64,000 nt of DNA from Lamellibrachia satsuma (taxonomy: Eukaryota; Annelida; Polychaeta; Sabellida; Siboglinidae), in assembly GCA_033239005.1 (NCBI GenBank), contig BSQZ01000005.1, positions 12,937,501 through 13,001,500 on the forward strand, read 5' to 3'. The notes beneath the pieces were generated by a model. The model saw only the letters and a program-made list of their open reading frames with translations. It made no database searches and was not told the origin of the DNA. Below, in pieces: positions 52,886 through 58,039 of this stretch. Position numbers and translations under genes: made by a program. How positions within the stretch are numbered: the first letter of the stretch is position 1; the number at the start of each line of letters is the position of its first letter.

Positions 52886-55238
52886 ACTAAGGCACACACT
52901 GCAAAATACAATGCGGCATTTAAAAATATGATGTGTCATTGACGCAACGCCACTGCTCAGATTGATCTCTGAAAATGTCATCTGTAATTACAGCAATTCT
53001 GTTTTAACAGGATCTTGGCAAACAGTCAGCACTGACTCGGTGTAGAAAGAACTTCCTGGCCTGGGTAAATGAGGTAATTCTGCTATGATTTCTTAACTAA
53101 TACTTATAAAGTTCAATGTCAGTAAGAGGTTTCTGCAGTGAGGATAGAAGTCTATATAAATGTGTTATATTAGTTAATATTAAGTATGTCTTAGTTCTTT
53201 TATACTTACTATTAATGGGTCCACTCCTATTAATACATGCCTGTAGCAGATCCCATGTAATTTATCAGTAAAATGTGGGAACTATCTTTGATTATATTAC
53301 CATAAATACTATGACTCCTGGACTGATCTGTTTATACTATAGGGGCTTTCACTGTGACATCACGCACCTAATCACATGATCATCTGGTGGCGCTGGTTGG
53401 CAAGACAACCAGATGCCTTCATTGTTTCAATGTATTTTGCTGGTTGTGCTTCTCTTATTTTATGCATTTTGACACACACCTTCAAAATCCTGGTTGTGTC
53501 CTGTGTTGCTGTGGGATGTACTAGTCGCTGTATGGACATCTCATTGTGGTTTCATCACATCCCAAAAGAGGAAAAACGAAGAGAACTTTGGCTGAATGTG
53601 ATCAAATGTAAACATTGCCAAACGACCGTGGACAACATTTCAACTCTGAACCACTATTATTAATGGTTAATATTACCAATGGATATCTTCCATTCACGAC
53701 TGTTGGCAGCTGTTATTTGGAATTAAAGCAGAATGAACGCCGAAAAAGGAAATGTTTTTAATCCCTGAACCTTGTAACAGAAGCCAGTCTAGCCTTGGCC
53801 TATACCACGACAGCAAAACTTTGGCTCTGCCGCTATCATTGACCCTATTCATGAACATTGTTTTCTGGCAACCAAAATCGTTAAACTGTTTATTTTATGA
53901 AACTAAGTTTAATATTTATCAAACAACTGTGTTAGTGAGTGATTTATAAGCTTTCACAGACTCTCGGCTGAACATTTCTGGCTTGTTGATCGTGTAATGC
54001 CGAACGTTTAATCGAGTCAGAGGCTGGGTCGTTCTACCACCCGTTTTGAACAAAATACAGATCTGGTAATTTACTAAAGCCATCACCGTGCTCTGGTGTA
54101 ACATTCCCTCTCACTAGGATCTAAAACATTGGCGTATTAAGCCCAGTAGTCATTCATGTTTGCTTCAGCATTGAAGGCATTTGTTAGAGAAAGCTCGGCT
54201 GGTTTGCAGCTTTTGCCAGCCAGCGTACTGCGCATGTGCGAGTGTGACATCACATGTTGGTAAACAAGAAAGTCCCTAAACATATATGAGAACATGACAA
54301 TTATTTATCAGTGTTATAGCCTAGGCTATTGTGTGTAATACAAGTCATGTTAATTGAGGACGTGGTTGAGGTCACCAGGATTTCATTCACTCCACATTCA
54401 GTTCACTCGGCTTCAGTTCACTCAGCTGTCTAAAGTACCTGGTTAAAGACACTAACCAGTGGATTTATGTGAACAACTAGCCTTCATCCAATAGTTTCAG
54501 TGTGGCTGAATGTTTCCAAGACTAGTTCAGTTGGTTTGCCAAGGGGTGACGTGCAAAGCCCTTTGAAGTTGAAAGACCAGATGTCATACTACTTAACTGA
54601 GAGGGCAAGACATTGGAGGTTGGCTTAAAAATCTATGGAAGGTGGGATTGGTCAGAGGTGAACTCTCAAAATTGATGGGAGGTTGGGCCCCAAAATAGTT
54701 GGGAGATGGGAGGTTGGGCCTGCAAAGCAGGTGGGAGATGGTAGGTTGGGTCCCCAAAACAGGTGGGAGATGGTAGGTTGTGCCCCAAAGCCGGTGGGAA
54801 ATGGTAGGTAGGTTTGGCCCCAAAATAGGTGGGAGATGGTAGGTTGGGCCCAAAAGCCAAGGCTAAAACAGGTGGGAGAGGTTGAGACCCCTGCCACATC
54901 CCGGGCTCTCATAAGAACATACGCCTGTTACCTTAACTTTAATTAATTAATCACATAATACTACTATAGAAAATACAGTGACAGTGTAATCATACAGTGC
55001 TGACCAATGTCAAGGGTGCATCTATCAAACCACGGAGTACGTCTGCCCGGTGCCGATGGGGTGTGTCAAGCGTCGGGCAGCGAAGCCGAAGAGACAAGTT
55101 CGCAGCAGTAGACACTCAACCGCGACTACCTACCGTGTCAAAAGCAACCGACAACTCTTCCATCTGTTCCGGAGTCACAAGCATGCTTTGGGAAGCCGGG
55201 TTTCCCCTACGTCCACCTCCAATCCTTTCCTCGGCCAT
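12504..55238 (-). CDS. PLS: Plastin/fimbrin, complete coding sequence in 12 exons
   Basis: Plastin cross-links actin filaments into tight parallel bundles in microvilli, stereocilia and cell edges; calcium acts through the EF hands. Exons, in coding order: 55238-55134, 39467-39309, 33062-32893, 27343-27248, 25761-25542, 24042-23782, 22826-22616, 20767-20591, 19672-19571, 18135-18020, 14798-14655, 12665-12504. They sum to 1923 nt, 640 residues plus stop; vertebrate plastins are about 627-630. EF hand 1 ([12 protein letters not shown]) is residues 37-48; EF hand 2 (about 74-85) is degenerate. CH1 spans about 134-250, CH2 280-390, CH3 404-505, CH4 520-635. Signatures: [88 protein letters not shown]. 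Vertebrate PLS1, LCP1 and PLS3 split later, so no paralogue is assigned. The introns hold large minisatellites and transposons. Confidence 0.96.
12690..13010. repeat. Degenerate ~59-bp tandem repeat
   Basis: Five to six diverged copies containing aatttctcaccagtaaagaa and gagacaataatgacgcactg, in the last plastin intron beside exon 12. Confidence 0.75.
13098..13226. repeat. 41-bp tandem repeat, 3 copies
   Basis: Three near-identical copies containing gaagaactgttacagggctg and aggatgctgaggttgttatg. Confidence 0.88.
13655..14565. repeat. ~26-bp minisatellite rich in GCTAGC/AGCTAG palindromes
   Basis: About 35 copies built on gctagcacgtcgtagtggat plus actaga. Sub-blocks differ: the left half has 'actagagctagcac', the right half 'actatagctagaat'. 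The palindromic core could form small hairpins. Confidence 0.88.
14655..14798 (-). CDS. PLS: Plastin exon 11 (CH4)
   Basis: 48 codons, phase 0 at both ends, encoding [20 protein letters not shown] and [19 protein letters not shown]. This matches SFKD-TIS-S-PVLDLIDAI-P of plastins. The acceptor is GTTTTGCAG and the donor GTCAGT. A 42-bp array lies about 80 bp upstream of the acceptor. Confidence 0.95.
14880..16393. repeat. 42-bp minisatellite, 36 near-identical copies
   Basis: The unit contains gtttcaacttggtggttgct and ccagtttatgcacaatcttc. I count 36 units. The only common variant is cacagtc/cacaatc. It sits in the plastin exon 10-11 intron, about 80 bp from the exon 11 acceptor. 42 is 3x14, so open frames of more than 500 codons run through it on both strands; they are not genes. 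Confidence 0.97.
16650..17995. repeat. 14-bp minisatellite (tgtttctgtgtggg)
   Basis: Nearly 100 copies of a 14-bp unit with variants at the last four bases (tgga, tgga/ttgg/ttga/tcgg). It fills the start of the plastin exon 10-11 intron and ends about 25 bp from the exon 10 donor. The long Cys/Val/Phe open frames are repeat artefacts. Confidence 0.96.
18020..18135 (-). CDS. PLS: Plastin exon 10 (CH3 end to CH4)
   Basis: Encodes [20 protein letters not shown] and [15 protein letters not shown], matching the LVWQLMRRYTL and EII-WVN motifs of the family. The acceptor is CCCCCTGCAG and the donor GTAAGG. The 14-bp array begins about 25 bp beyond the donor. Confidence 0.95.
18210..19160. mobile_element. 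Tigger/pogo-like MITE, family A copy 1 (right end truncated)
   Basis: It starts CAGTCGGGCCTAGTTATAAT after TA and aligns through its length with the copy at 28986-32525 (shared blocks: ggtgttcccata/ca, gaactgaataaaatac, ggataataacctggatctg-like, acgcaaggcatatttgtgaa). Its right end is lost near 19160. It lies in plastin intron 9 (exon 9 to exon 10). No transposase is seen. Confidence 0.7.
19390..19590. repeat. Tandem repeat that duplicates the exon 9 donor
   Basis: Three units of about 59-66 bp contain gtgacatgacact...catgtaaacaacatcactca and ccagcgtcagt. On the minus strand the unit covers the last bases of plastin exon 9 plus its donor (CGCTGG then GTGAGT). The second unit keeps an intact donor (exon edge 19512); the third has CTGAGT and lost the GT. 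Confidence 0.85.
19571..19672 (-). CDS. PLS: Plastin exon 9 (CH3)
   Basis: 102 nt encoding [20 protein letters not shown] and [13 protein letters not shown]. The acceptor TTGTTTGCAG sits at the edge of a 56-bp array. The donor GTGAGT and the last ~16 exon bases are copied again 59 bp downstream, so repeats touch both ends of this exon. Confidence 0.96.
19676..20462. repeat. 56-bp minisatellite, 14 copies
   Basis: The unit contains aaacaagtgaagcacaatta and aagtgaagccaatatcactg plus gacaggggactaaatc. Sub-types alternate (cactggacagg, catgggatagg). The first unit supplies the pyrimidine tract of the plastin exon 9 acceptor, and every unit carries a TTTAG on the minus strand. Confidence 0.95.
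20591..20767 (-). CDS. PLS: Plastin exon 8 (CH3)
   Basis: Encodes [44 protein letters not shown] and a Lys/Met-rich helix ending EKIG. The acceptor is CCCCCTACAG and the donor GTGAGT. Confidence 0.96.
21036..22590 (+). mobile_element. RTE-type LINE ORF2 C-terminal remnant, expanded internally
   Basis: Before the array the + strand reads [39 protein letters not shown]; after it [13 protein letters not shown] and then a frameshifted ...[10 protein letters not shown]. This is the tail of an RTE-like reverse-transcriptase ORF (WIGHTLRK...[12 protein letters not shown]... pattern). It is broken and antisense to plastin. A 30-bp array splits it at WIGHTLRK. The clade is inferred. Confidence 0.75.
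21153..22352. repeat. 30-bp minisatellite, 40 copies, grown from LINE codons
   Basis: The unit is aagtggagctggataggcca plus tactctcagg, 40 units in phase. In the LINE frame each unit is [10 protein letters not shown], the residues that flank the array, so it arose by tandem expansion of ten LINE codons. Confidence 0.95.
22616..22826 (-). CDS. PLS: Plastin exon 7 (CH2 end)
   Basis: Encodes [55 protein letters not shown] and the acidic linker to CH3. The acceptor is CTCCTCCAG and the donor GTAAGT. The 3' end of a LINE remnant lies only about 30 bp beyond the donor. Confidence 0.96.
23218..23615. repeat. 20-bp minisatellite (acagagacgtgacatcgcca)
   Basis: About 20 copies with C/T and A/G variants in plastin intron 6, about 165 bp from the donor of exon 6. 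Confidence 0.93.
23782..24042 (-). CDS. PLS: Plastin exon 6 (CH1-CH2 linker and CH2)
   Basis: 87 codons, phase 0 at both ends. Encodes [69 protein letters not shown]. The LTPEQ-L-RW-NYHL motif begins CH2. The donor is GTAAGT and the acceptor GTTGACAG. Confidence 0.96.
24043..25161. other. Plastin intron 5 with unrecognised coding-like relics on -
   Basis: Minus-strand reading frames at 25136-24849 ([19 protein letters not shown] ... [17 protein letters not shown]) and 24841-24620 ([20 protein letters not shown] ... [20 protein letters not shown]) have ordinary amino-acid composition and seem to be separated by a frameshift. They look like a decayed gene or transposon fragment, but I cannot name the family. 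The rest is AT-rich. Confidence 0.3.
25162..25440. repeat. 56-bp tandem repeat, 5 copies
   Basis: The unit contains ttgtttgatataaatatact and gccagacagatagtggcaat. Copies are nearly identical. It ends about 100 bp beyond the exon 5 donor. Confidence 0.93.
25542..25761 (-). CDS. PLS: Plastin exon 5 (CH1 core)
   Basis: Encodes [58 protein letters not shown] and LLWQIIR. This is the strongest family signature in the window. The acceptor is ATACTTCCAG and the donor GTAAGA. Confidence 0.97.
25762..26324. other. Plastin intron 4, right part
   Basis: AT-rich. The segment at 26140-26324 has weak LINE-like codons on + ([30 protein letters not shown]) leading into the 51-bp array. This is not enough for a firm call. 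Confidence 0.3.
26325..26745. repeat. 51-bp minisatellite, about 8 copies
   Basis: The unit translates on + as [17 protein letters not shown] (17 codons). The WT-GL pattern resembles LINE ORF2 C-termini, but the parent is not clear. Open frames on both strands are artefacts of the period of 3x17. Confidence 0.9.
26746..27247. other. Plastin intron 4 between array and exon 4
   Basis: AT-rich. Nothing recognised beyond a short CATCATCATC run near 26782. Confidence 0.4.
27248..27343 (-). CDS. PLS: Plastin exon 4 (CH1)
   Basis: 96 nt encoding [20 protein letters not shown] and [11 protein letters not shown], matching DPDC...LPMNP...DGI-LC of plastin CH1. The acceptor is TGTTGCAG and the donor GTGAGA. 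Phases (2 nt in, 2 nt out) fit exons 3 and 5. Confidence 0.95.
27505..27990. repeat. TGTATGTACA-type degenerate repeat
   Basis: About 485 bp of 12-bp units based on catgtatgtatgta. It is palindrome-rich (gtac, acatgt) and could extrude cruciforms. Multiple spurious open frames run through it on both strands. Confidence 0.92.
28013..28673. mobile_element. Non-autonomous DNA element, family B copy 1
   Basis: Bounded by inverted GTTGATCCACCC (left, after TA) and GTTGAGCCACAG (right, read on -). The left part aligns with 55685-55915 (ttccca/ttccaaaa...gttac-tggtaccacc...gattgaacgt) and the right part with 62072-62395 (agaacgaagacgagtgtt, ttatacaaataaagc). No coding capacity. Confidence 0.6.
28674..28985. 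other. Plastin intron 3, short spacer
   Basis: AT-rich sequence between two transposons. Nothing recognised. Confidence 0.4.
29627..32198 (-). mobile_element. piggyBac element nested in MITE A
   Basis: Ends are CCTCTTGGAACCCC (left) and CCTCCTGGCTCCAC (right, on -), flanked by ATAT on both sides (29623-29626, 32199-32202) instead of the usual TTAA. Perfect 16-bp palindromes GTCCCCATACGGGGAC (29758) and GTCCCCGTACGGGGAC (32167) lie inside each end. It carries a broken transposase on -. Confidence 0.8.
29921..32021 (-). pseudogene. piggyBac transposase (PGBD-type), frameshifted, with one intron
   Basis: DDE_Tnp_1_7-family transposase. It begins [14 protein letters not shown] (32021-31979), and after an intron (donor GTATGT at 31978, acceptor TTCTATTTCAG near 31640) continues [20 protein letters not shown] with an acidic N-terminus. 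Catalytic-region motifs are all visible: [36 protein letters not shown]. The tail [20 protein letters not shown] ... [10 protein letters not shown] is the Cys-rich C-terminal finger, stop at 29923-29921. At least three frame changes (near 30895, 30830-30700 and 30370) break it, so it is inactive. Confidence 0.88.
32528..32892. other. Plastin intron 3, right part
   Basis: AT-rich. Nothing recognised before the exon 3 donor. Confidence 0.4.
32893..33062 (-). CDS. PLS: Plastin exon 3 (hinge and start of CH1)
   Basis: Encodes [40 protein letters not shown], then [11 protein letters not shown], the first CH1 helix. The TFK-A-REGI and ISAEGT-H pattern is typical of the plastin EF-to-CH hinge. The donor is GTAACA. 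The acceptor TCTCTTGTAG is duplicated 40 bp upstream. Confidence 0.95.
33047..33126. repeat. 40-bp duplication covering the exon 3 acceptor
   Basis: Two copies containing gctttcaactt(c/a)gcatac and aactacaagagaaagatgat. On - each copy has TCTTTCTCTTGTAG and the first 16 exon bases. The true acceptor is the one at 33063-33065; the copy at 33103-33105 lies 40 bp upstream in the transcript. Confidence 0.9.
33127..34194. other. Plastin intron 2
   Basis: Mixed AT-rich sequence with no recognised gene or element. Confidence 0.4.
34195..34690. repeat. 28-bp minisatellite, about 18 copies, each with AATAAA
   Basis: The unit contains gcactcacagctaaataaag plus tcaatctt. Each copy carries AATAAA on +, antisense to plastin, giving a string of polyadenylation hexamers on the non-coding strand. 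Confidence 0.93.
34691..35127. other. Plastin intron 2
   Basis: No recognised feature. Confidence 0.4.
35128..35385. repeat. 29-bp minisatellite with hairpin core
   Basis: Eight to nine copies of atgactccccaaacacatcc plus agatgtgtc. ACACATCCAGATGTGT is an imperfect palindrome. Confidence 0.9.
35386..35989. other. Plastin intron 2 with (GCAC)n
   Basis: Holds a (GCAC)n/(AC)n microsatellite at 35619-35660. Otherwise nothing recognised. Confidence 0.6.
35990..36440. repeat. 16-bp minisatellite (cattgccacctaggta)
   Basis: About 28 nearly identical copies. Each includes the palindrome CCTAGG. Confidence 0.96.
36540..36755. repeat. 20-bp minisatellite (aaccaatggtctcttctgac)
   Basis: About ten degenerate copies. 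Confidence 0.85.
36756..38369. other. Plastin intron 2, low-feature stretch
   Basis: A 94-codon + frame at 37109-37393 has ordinary composition and a CpG-containing leader, but shows no family motif and I do not call it. Around 37610-37820 a phrase like 'ggacaataatgg...' recurs three or four times in diverged form. Confidence 0.35.
38370..38780. repeat. 41-bp minisatellite, about 10 copies
   Basis: The unit contains aaactggactgttacaatac and atggtgcactgtttcatatg. Confidence 0.94.
38781..39308. other. Plastin intron 2, next to exon 2 donor
   Basis: AT-rich. No feature recognised. Confidence 0.4.
39309..39467 (-). CDS. PLS: Plastin exon 2 (EF hands)
   Basis: 53 codons, phase 0 at both ends. 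EF hand 1 has a full loop, D37, D39, N41, F43 and E48. After [10 protein letters not shown] comes the second hand, [12 protein letters not shown], in which loop positions 1 and 3 are Asn and Ile instead of acidic residues. The donor is GTAGGC. Its acceptor is repeated four times (see the 49-bp repeat). Confidence 0.95.
39443..39636. repeat. 49-bp repeat, 4 copies of the exon 2 acceptor
   Basis: The unit contains tgaatccattgccatcgctg and tcaatctgaaagtgaagatt. On - each copy holds CAATCTTCACTTTCAG and the first 25 exon bases, which encode the start of the EF-hand loop. Acceptors would open exons at 39467, 39516, 39565 and 39614. Only 39467 keeps the frame; the others soon meet an in-frame stop. 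Confidence 0.95.
39637..42599. other. Plastin intron 1, left part
   Basis: Long AT-rich stretch with no recognised gene or element. Open frames at 40634, 41627 and 42177 have no family motif. Confidence 0.4.
42600..43830 (+). mobile_element. RTE-type LINE remnant 2, expanded internally
   Basis: Left of the array the + strand reads SVLLYG ... then [15 protein letters not shown]; right of it [19 protein letters not shown], then a frameshifted tail ending ...[18 protein letters not shown]. This is the same ORF2 tail as at 21 kb. A 30-bp array again lies inside. Confidence 0.7.
42708..43487. repeat. 30-bp minisatellite, about 26 copies
   Basis: The unit contains aagttggatggccgtacatt plus gtgtcaagta, with gat/ggc and cgt/cat variants. 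It sits between LRRI and [10 protein letters not shown] of the LINE frame. Confidence 0.95.
43831..44771. other. Plastin intron 1
   Basis: AT-rich. The first ~100 bp may be the 3' end of the LINE remnant (a short 'caacaacaac' run at 43867). Nothing else recognised. Confidence 0.4.
44772..45732. mobile_element. hAT-like MITE
   Basis: Left end CAGGCCTTGACACTAA and right end (on -) GTGCCTTGACATTAA are inverted. Both are followed by GGCCCGG/GGCCC-rich subterminal sequence (ctggcccggcgcc; ccagtaacttttttgg). It is about 960 bp with no transposase. I could not find a clean 8-bp target duplication. Confidence 0.55.
45733..46020 (+). mobile_element. RTE-type LINE remnant 3
   Basis: Reads [24 protein letters not shown], then a frameshifted ...TWKESLAQK. 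This is the ORF2 tail pattern again, with no array inside. It directly abuts the hAT-like MITE, which may have inserted into it. Confidence 0.6.
46021..47033. other. Plastin intron 1 with two small arrays
   Basis: A 20-bp repeat (gctgcaccagtgcctgtaga, 4 copies) lies at 46052-46134. A 28-bp repeat containing caccagggcctggttcaaca lies at about 46545-46755 (7-8 degenerate copies). Confidence 0.75.
47034..47077. repeat. (GT)n microsatellite
   Basis: About 22 GT repeats. Confidence 0.95.
47078..48939. other. Plastin intron 1
   Basis: An open frame of 99 codons at 47284-47583 on + has no recognised motif. No element is identified. Confidence 0.35.
48940..49960 (+). mobile_element. CR1/L2-type LINE, internally deleted
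   Basis: The 5' part reads [16 protein letters not shown] and [18 protein letters not shown], the start of a non-LTR endonuclease domain. It stops at 49511 and is followed at once by [13 protein letters not shown] then [18 protein letters not shown], the C-terminal end of the same type of ORF2. The 3' end gtgctatataaatacttt runs into (ATT)n at 49930-49958, the usual tail for these elements. The middle (most of the endonuclease and reverse transcriptase) is missing. Confidence 0.7.
49961..52822. other. Plastin intron 1, low-feature stretch
   Basis: AT-rich. A short GA run near 50307 and a ~30-bp duplication (ctgtcactgtcacacagacct) at 50376-50425 are the only structures noticed. Confidence 0.4.
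52823..52881. repeat. (AT)n microsatellite
   Basis: About 29 AT repeats, able to form a cruciform. Confidence 0.97.
52882..53370. other. Plastin intron 1
   Basis: Nothing recognised. Confidence 0.4.
53493..53606 (+). pseudogene. THAP-domain exon fragment
   Basis: Reads [20 protein letters not shown] then [18 protein letters not shown]. This is the first half of a THAP zinc finger (first Cys pair, FH-IPK, W--I). The second half (C-x2-H and AVPTIF-like tail) is not present in the same frame; a possible donor GTAAAC follows at 53607. Near-inverted sequences flank it (gcgctggttggcaag at 53390; gccagccagcgtac at 54215), so it may be a relic of a THAP-type (P-element-like) transposon. It lies antisense in plastin intron 1. 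Confidence 0.5.
53607..54611. other. Plastin intron 1 near exon 1
   Basis: No further THAP exon was recognised. A tgacatcac motif occurs at 53355 and 54244. Confidence 0.35.
54612..54880. repeat. ~30-bp minisatellite (ggtgggagatggtaggttgg)
   Basis: About eight degenerate copies (ggtaggttgggccccaaaac and aggtgggagat), 250 bp inside the exon 1 donor of plastin. Confidence 0.85.
55134..55238 (-). CDS. PLS: Plastin exon 1 (start codon)
   Basis: ATG at 55238-55236 opens [19 protein letters not shown], then [16 protein letters not shown], the helix before EF hand 1. The donor is GTAGGT from 55133. It ends in phase 0 and continues exactly into IDSDGNGF of exon 2, which lies 15.7 kb downstream on this strand. 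The region is richer in GC and CpG than the introns, as expected near a promoter. Confidence 0.85.
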
Positions 55239-55684
55239 TTTTGCAAACTACAATCCGACAAGTCGTCACTGAGAATATTGTCACCAAAGTTCCGATCGAC
55301 GAGTCACCGCGTGACGTGCATCGCGTAAATGGAAACGGCTTTCTGATTGGTTGGCGGTTGGTGTCGACATCGACTATAATTAGTCATGCCTGTATATGGG
55401 CATGTCTCAACAGTTTTCTTACGTATCCAAAAATAAATGCAAGTGACTAGTGCGAGTGATTCCAATCGAGAAGATCAGAATAGAATATCGATCAAAATAC
55501 AAAGATAGCGCATAAAAAGTCAAAGTTAAATCAGAGAAGAGTACCGAGTACATAATTATATAATCAGCGAACATATAATGTTGCACACTACAAGTCGTGT
55601 TGCATAGGCCTCTATATATATGTTTTTACAGTCTAGTAGGGCCATAGAGGAAGGCAGTGTTAGTTGAGCCACGACACTGGGTTA
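55239..55684 (-). promoter_or_regulatory. Plastin 5' UTR/promoter candidate region
   Basis: Sequence upstream of the plastin ATG. The first ~130 bp are CpG-containing (ccgatcgacgagtcaccgcg), unlike the AT-rich introns. No TATA box or start site can be placed. Additional non-coding 5' exons are possible. Confidence 0.3.
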
Positions 55685-55918
55685 GTTGAGCCACCCATGT
55701 TTTCCAAAAAACCAAACCACAACAGCGACCGTTACGTGGTACCACCTGGTGACTGAACGTGGTATTACACCACGATTAAAGTACAGTACGCGCCATTTTG
55801 CACAACATTCAGAAAATCTGAGTTGAAAGTATGGTTTCTGATGCTTAACAAAACTTTTGGAGAATGTGATTAACATGTGCTTATGTGTAAACTATCAAAG
55901 CATGGGACTACACTTTAT
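55685..55918. mobile_element. Family B element, left half
   Basis: Starts TTAGTTGAGCCACCCATG and matches the left part of 28013-28673. A second short end (ttagttgagccacgac) precedes it at 55660. Homology is lost at or after a (TGCG)n tract. Confidence 0.6.
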
Positions 55919-55920
55919 TG

Positions 55921-56000
<80 letters not shown>

Positions 56001-56003
56001 TGA
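55919..56003. repeat. (TGCG)n microsatellite
   Basis: About 20 TGCG units. The same 17 bp, gactacactttattgtg, lies immediately on both sides. Confidence 0.97.
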
Positions 56004-56311
56004 CTACACTTTATTGTGGTTTAGCTAAACAACGGCAATGAGTTTATTTTACCTCGCAATGCGCGTTGATGACAGGTTCGCTGGAGGGGTGCGGGAAGAG
56101 GGGGAGAGTGGAGAGAGTTTTTTTTCTGAATTGCATTAATACAAGATACAGTAGATATCAAATAAAACATAGGAAGAAAACAATACAATTGTGTCCCCCT
56201 TGCTCCGCCATCCAGACACCCATGTCTATATCATACAATTTTACCCATACTTTTGTTGCAGACATAGATTAAAGGCGGAGGACATCTACAATATTATGGA
56301 TGAAACTGGTG

Positions 56312-56432
56312 TTACTACGGTGTTACTACGGCGTTACTACGATGTTATTACGGTGTTACTACGGTGTTACTATGGCGTTACTACGGCCTTACTACGGCGT
56401 TACTACGGCGTTACTACGGTGTTACTACGGTG
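56312..56432. repeat. Tandem repeat (ggtgttactacg) inside the transposase core
   Basis: About 11 copies of a 9-12-bp unit, which is the codons for GVTTV right after MDET. The array sits between MDETGVTTV and the next expected residues (QKPVKIV). Confidence 0.9.
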
Positions 56433-57047
56433 CAGAAACCAGTCAAGATAGTGACAGAGAGGGGAAGGAAACAAGTTGGCTCGGTAACATCGGGGTAGAG
56501 AGGAGAACTAGTAAGGCTTGTCTGTGCCATCAATGCTACCGGGAACTCTATCCCACCAATGTTTATCTTCCGTAGGGTTAGAGTTCACCAGGGGCTCGCC
56601 TGCGGGTTCGACAGGAAAAGCAACGGAGGCCGGGTGAATCAATGAAGACATCTTCTGCGGCAACTTGGACCACCTAATCCAGCATATGCGCTGCACTACT
56701 CGGCGCAAGATCCTCCTGATTCTGGACAACCATAAATCAGACACCAGCCTGCGTGCCGTGAACACTGCCAAAGAAAACGGAATAGTAGGCTACTGCTGAC
56801 CATCCCGCCACACACCTCGCAACGGTTGCAGCCGCACGACAAGACGGTGTTCGTCCACTGAAAACGTACTACAACAAAGCGATGAATGGCTGGATGAGAT
56901 CAAATCTAGGAAAGACGGCTACCATCTATGACATACATGCGTTAGTCAACACGGCATTTATGTCGGCGATGACACCGTGCAACATCACATCTGGGTTTCG
57001 TTTGACAGGCTTACATCCATTTGATAGATTCGTCTACCCCGATGTAT

Positions 57048-57390
57048 GCTCCAGTGTCAGACCTGCACCAACCAGCAATGTTGGAGAACTGACACCATCA
57101 GCCTCCAGTGTCAGACCTGCACCAACCAGCAATGTTGGAGAACTGACACCATCAGCCTCCAATGTCAGACCTGCACCAACCAGCAATGTTGGAGAACTGA
57201 CATCATCAGCCTCCAGTGTCAGACCTGCACCAACCAGCAATGTTGGAGAACTGACACCATCAGCCTCCAGTGTCAGACCCGCACCAACTAGCAATGCTGG
57301 AGAACTGACACCATCCACGTCTGGTATCAGATCTGCACCATCCAGCAATGCTGGAGAACTGACACCACCCACGTCCGGTGTCAGACCTGC
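57048..57390 (+). repeat. 54-bp coding tandem repeat in transposase tail
   Basis: Six copies of an 18-residue unit SSVRPAPTSNVGELTPSA, the last two diverged (STSGIRSAPSSNAGELTP). It stays in frame with the preceding conserved block and follows LHPFDRF, where pogo-type proteins have a disordered tail. Confidence 0.92.
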
Positions 57391-57830
57391 AGCTGCCTGC
57401 AATGCCATTAATATTTCTCCGGCAATCATCATGCCACTCCCCAAAGCGTGATCAAACCTGGATGTCGCAAACGGGGAAAAACCACAATCCTGAGGTATAC
57501 TCCCGAAAAAAACAATATTAAGATCACGCACGTGGAGCGAGAAACGAAACGAAAGTTTATGACAGATAAGCAGACCAAACGTGCATCACCGCGCACAGAA
57601 GAGGTCATATATATCAGAGTTGCCAGAAACATAGGAAGGTTTGTGGCAGACCACGCAGGCACTATTTGTTCGACAACACAATTTTGAAATATGTACGTGA
57701 ATAACATTTAACTACATTTCTTACGATTTCCGCAAGTTGGATGAATGCATATAGATCATAGACGTGTAATCTACATCCACATGAGTTCATAACTCTGATA
57801 GCCTGTATCATAAATGATTATATAAGCATG

Positions 57831-58039
<209 letters not shown>

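Larger units (their letters stand above)
56262..57690 (+). pseudogene. pogo/Tigger-like transposase (DDE_1), broken
   Basis: Across changing frames the + strand shows LKAEDIYNIMDETGVTTV (first catalytic Asp), KPVKIVTERGRKQVGSVTS, CAINATGNSIPPMFIFRRV, WINEDIFCGNLDHLIQHMRC, ILLILDNHKSDTSLRAVNTA (second Asp), PPHTSQRLQPHDKTVF, then one long frame from 56882: MNGWMRSNLGKTATIYDIHA, MTPCNITSGFRLTGLHPFDR. These are ordered as in pogo-type transposases. Further on PLPKA and RKRGKTTILRYTPEKN are the usual C-terminal motifs. Several frameshifts and an inserted tandem array break it. The N-terminal DNA-binding region was not found. Confidence 0.85.

Noticed and set aside
55050..55328. Basic, histone-like + frame
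   Set aside because: It is the shadow of plastin exon 1 on the opposite strand.
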